Source: Todiramphus chloris collaris
Lineage: Eukaryota > Chordata > Aves > Coraciiformes > Alcedinidae
Assembly (NCBI GenBank): GCA_025345505.1
Contig: JANVCC010000077.1
Span: 3,752,446 to 3,816,445 of the forward strand
Length of the DNA stretch: 64,000 nucleotides
Direction: 5' to 3'
Shown in pieces: positions 60,932 to 64,000 of this stretch (position 1 is the first letter of the stretch; every line of letters begins with the position of its first letter). Made by a program: the position numbers and the translations under genes. A model generated the notes under the pieces. It worked only from the letters and a program-made list of their open reading frames with translations, was not told the DNA's origin and did no database searches.

Positions 60932-63251
60932 GAATATGGTGTTCATACTGATGGCTTCTCTTTCCTCAGTCTAGGATCCACTTGGGGGTCTTATATGTTC
61001 TTGTATGTTCTCTAAAACACTTCTTACATCTCTTGCACACTTTTACAAATAATACAGTATGATGCACCTTCTTATGCCAAAAAACTTATGAAGTATTCCA
61101 TTTCTGCATTGGCCAGACTGTCCTCTCTCTGACATGAATGCAGGAGGGTAGATTCTCTCAAAAGTACTTACAGAAAGAAGCTTTTTCCTGGCCAGACCAA
61201 TGTGACTTGCTCACACTGGCGTGGTGAAAACAAGCTTGAGAGTTGAAGTCAGGAAGAAATTAATTCCTCGGGCAGAATAACAGTGGTCATTGGAGGTTTT
61301 ACCTTGTACTCATAGTGTGGAAAATACTGCATTTTGCATCAATATCTGGATATTTGCTCCTAACAAATGTCTTCATCCTGCAGGCCTGAAGCATTGAGTG
61401 TGCCTTTGAGATCTCTTTTGATGCACAGTACTAGCAGAGATATTTTCTTCCTTTTTTTTTAATACTAGCAATCTATAATTTTATAGCATTTAGAAAAGGA
61501 GGAGTTAGGTGTTCCTCTGGGCTCATGGGAGGAAAAAACCTGATGTGTTGTTGGCCCTCTGGGATTAGATAGTAGATGACCAGAAGCAATAACCCTTGCA
61601 GCTGATGTTCCCATATCTGTGTCCTGGCTAGTAATTACAGTCATTCATTGGTGAAAGGTATGAAAATTATTCCAACAAGAACATGAATGAATGTCTCTGA
61701 GGCTTTATAATAGATGATTTTTAAAAAGAAAGAATAAGATTAGAATATTTCTAGGGTAAATAACAGGCCATTTCCTTAATATGCAAAGCTTTTATGTTTA
61801 TGCAAGCTGTGCTTATGTGGTTTCTCTGGACAGGAATCCAAAGCAGCTGTGCTTTTCTGTTTGAATTCCTCTGCAGGTTACAATGAAGCATGCTCCTAAA
61901 CTACTGAACAGCAGCTAAGGCTCCATTTTTAATTTTATCATTCTTATCTTATTCCAAACTGCCTGAGTTTTGTATCTGACAGATTTTAAGTTGCCAACAG
62001 AATTAATAAAAAGAAGGAGATGAGGAAAGACAGAAGCCTGTTGTTCCATAATATAGCCAAGCTCCAATTGTTTTCCTCTTGTTAACCACATACTGGAAGC
62101 AACTGCCCTCTCACATTGCTCAAGTGTGAAGGGCATAAAAGTAGAAAAGTTCTCTCTGGATCAAAGAAGCAATCAAAGAGAATGAAAATTCTGTGTGATT
62201 CCAGTGTGTTTGCAAAAGGCTGGAGTCAAGTGAATGATGAGGGGAGTTGGTCCATTGCCAGACTGAAAAACTACTGCTATGAAGAAGTCTCCTTTCTCAA
62301 AGGAAATGTTTTCTGAAATTAAACGTGCTATTGTGAAAGAAAGAGCCTGAATGCTTTGTTTAGAAAGCACTGGTACAAGATGCTCTAGCTTTACCAAATC
62401 TGAATGTCTGTCTGTGAAAATACACAAAGTATATGGTCTGGTCCTCAACACAAAATCACAGGATGATTCATTTTTAGGCAGATTGTCTATTCATTAAAAA
62501 AAAAACCTGGCAGTCAGCACCAGCAGGGCTGGTGTAACCTCAATGCTGAGGAAGAAGAGAGCTGGAGTAATGGACTCCATGGTGCCCTTTACCCTGCAGG
62601 AAATCTGTCCCTGTCCTGTCCAGCTTGGCTAGCCTGCCTCAAGGTACCCTAGAACTTCTCAAAGCTCCTTGTGCCTATTTCCCAGCACCTCGAAATCAGG
62701 AATCTGTTGTTCCATGCTTTCCCACTTTTTCTCTCTCACTGCAGGTCTGATCTTGCAGGGAAGCAGAAAGACATTTCAGCTCTACAGAAACCATAGCACC
62801 ATAGCAGGATAAATCCTCTGGGAGAGAGCAGCTAAGGACTTCCTGATGCAGAGGCACTTGGCTGATCAGACCACTTCCAAAAGAGGTATGTTCATCACTG
62901 ATGCCATACTCATTGCCATCTGTCTCTAACATTTGCTCTTCTCCACTGACAGGAGAAGATTAGTTCCTGCTGTAGCAGCAAGGACTGTACTGTGAAGGAT
63001 ATAAATTAGCATTTCATCATGCTTACCTGCTATACCTTACCTCATAAAAATTCCATTTCTTTACAATGTTTTCCTTTATTTTAGTGGCACTCTTCCCTTC
63101 AGCAGATACAGGTTTTACCATCACAATATTGCATCTTATTCCCTGAAGCATTTATAGAGTATGTGTCACAAGATTAATGGATCAGGAACATAATTATTCT
63201 CATCATATTAAAACTTTGACTGACGGCACTTGACCATTTGTGTTCTGTCTT

Positions 63252-63275
63252 CCCCCCCCCCCCCCCCTTTTTTTT
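63252..63275. repeat. C16-T8 homopolymer tract
   Basis: Sixteen C (63252-63267) are followed by eight T (63268-63275). The G-rich minus strand could form a G-quadruplex and the plus strand an i-motif. Such runs are also prone to sequencing length error. Confidence 0.95.
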
Positions 63276-63747
63276 AAACACTGAATTTCAATACATAAAA
63301 TATTTTAAAACAAACCACAACCTGACAGGCCAGAATTCTCCTGTCAGCTGCATCTCAAAATATCAAACTTTACTGACATTTTGCTTGAACTTCTTGCTGG
63401 GTGAAAAATGCCTAGGAGCAAACTGGAATGATCTTCTAGCAGAAAGGGCTAGTTCCCTGCTGGGATTTGTGCTTTTATAGGGTGTTAATCTAATACACTG
63501 TATAATCTAACAATTTGTTTCCATGTGAATGTAGAATTTACTTGGATAGTGGGAGAAGAAGATTGCTAATATGTTTTGTACAAATATGGGATCAAACTAA
63601 TTGACATTGTAATTTTCTTGACTGAGAGAATATGTTGCTTTGAGATGGAAATTTTTGTTATTGTTTTTCTAGAAAGTATTTCTTTTTAAATTGTAAGTTT
63701 AGGCTGGTTGAATTGGTGACAGTGATAATGAGTAAAACCTTTCAGAC

Positions 63748-63842
63748 AATAAAAGTAACAAAAACAAACAAAAAACCCACAAAAAAAACAAACCTTAAAC
63801 AATAAAAACAATTTAGTCAGACATTTTCAAACAAACAAACAC
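63748..63842. repeat. (CAAA)n-like A-rich tract
   Basis: Imperfect AAAC/CAAA units, interrupted at 63795-63828, ending in AAACAAACAAACAC. Composition is like that of 23946-24072 and 43526-43563. Confidence 0.92.
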
Positions 63843-64000
63843 ATTTGCAAAAGTTCTTAGATGGTATCTTATGTTGAAAATTGCCAGGAACATAATTCAA
63901 AGGAGAGGTAAGAAATGGGTTAAAGATTCCACCCCCCATAAAAACAGACTACAAAAACCTATTTATCTAGAGGTAATTATATCTGTAATTTGACAGACAT

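Larger units (their letters stand above)
60932..64000. other. Unique AT-rich DNA, no gene seen
   Basis: About 3 kb to the window end. Frames are below 95 codons. Only the homopolymer and CAAA tracts listed separately stand out. Confidence 0.65.

Noticed and set aside
1..64000. CRISPR array, operon, phage or other prokaryotic-style system
   Set aside because: No spaced direct repeats, no dense coding and no ribosome-binding sites; retroelement content and AT-rich non-coding texture are those of a bird chromosome.

Overview
The window is non-genic, AT-rich vertebrate DNA, almost certainly from a bird. The evidence for a bird is at least seven CR1 LINE fragments, most ending in the CR1 3' octamer repeat (ATTCTATG/ATTCTGTG), and two solo LTRs of the avian endogenous-retrovirus type, which begin TGTCCTGG-like and end in a TTAAACCACGACA-like terminus. 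There is little satellite DNA or SINE content. I found no convincing host protein-coding gene, tRNA, rRNA or CRISPR array. Nearly all open frames are short and chance-like. The only long frames belong to CR1 ORF2 (endonuclease / reverse transcriptase). The window is most likely intergenic, or lies inside a very large intron.

Layout. 1-6.8 kb: unique AT-rich DNA with a few small hairpins. 6.8-8.3 kb: a cluster of old CR1 relics (two minus, one plus), a 17-bp tandem repeat and a G/T-rich tract. 8.3-16 kb: unique. 16.0-16.6 kb: solo LTR. 16.6-21.5 kb: unique. 21.5-26.3 kb: two larger CR1 copies arranged tail-to-tail; the second has lost the whole RT core by internal deletion. 26.3-47 kb: about 21 kb of unique DNA with poly-A/T tracts, one possible MIR-like relic and several homeodomain-site-rich stretches that could be conserved non-coding elements. 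47.1-51.2 kb: a CR1 copy, a CpG-bearing stretch with two exon-like segments on the minus strand, a MIR-like SINE and a second solo LTR. 51.2-57.1 kb: unique DNA holding a 71-bp CR1 stub with a clear target-site duplication and an ancient CR1 fragment. 57.1-60.9 kb: a weak RT-like remnant and the best-preserved CR1, whose frame is open through the RT palm to near the C-terminus. 60.9-64 kb: unique DNA with a C16T8 tract and CAAA-type low complexity.

No genes work together here. The content is a mutational record of retroelement insertion, 5' truncation, internal deletion and LTR-LTR recombination. The points most worth following are the RT-deleted CR1, the inverted CR1 pair, the exon-like pair near 48-48.8 kb, the mutually exclusive inverted repeats at 2.65 kb and the candidate enhancers. 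All family assignments were made by eye from remembered consensus features, without database searches.
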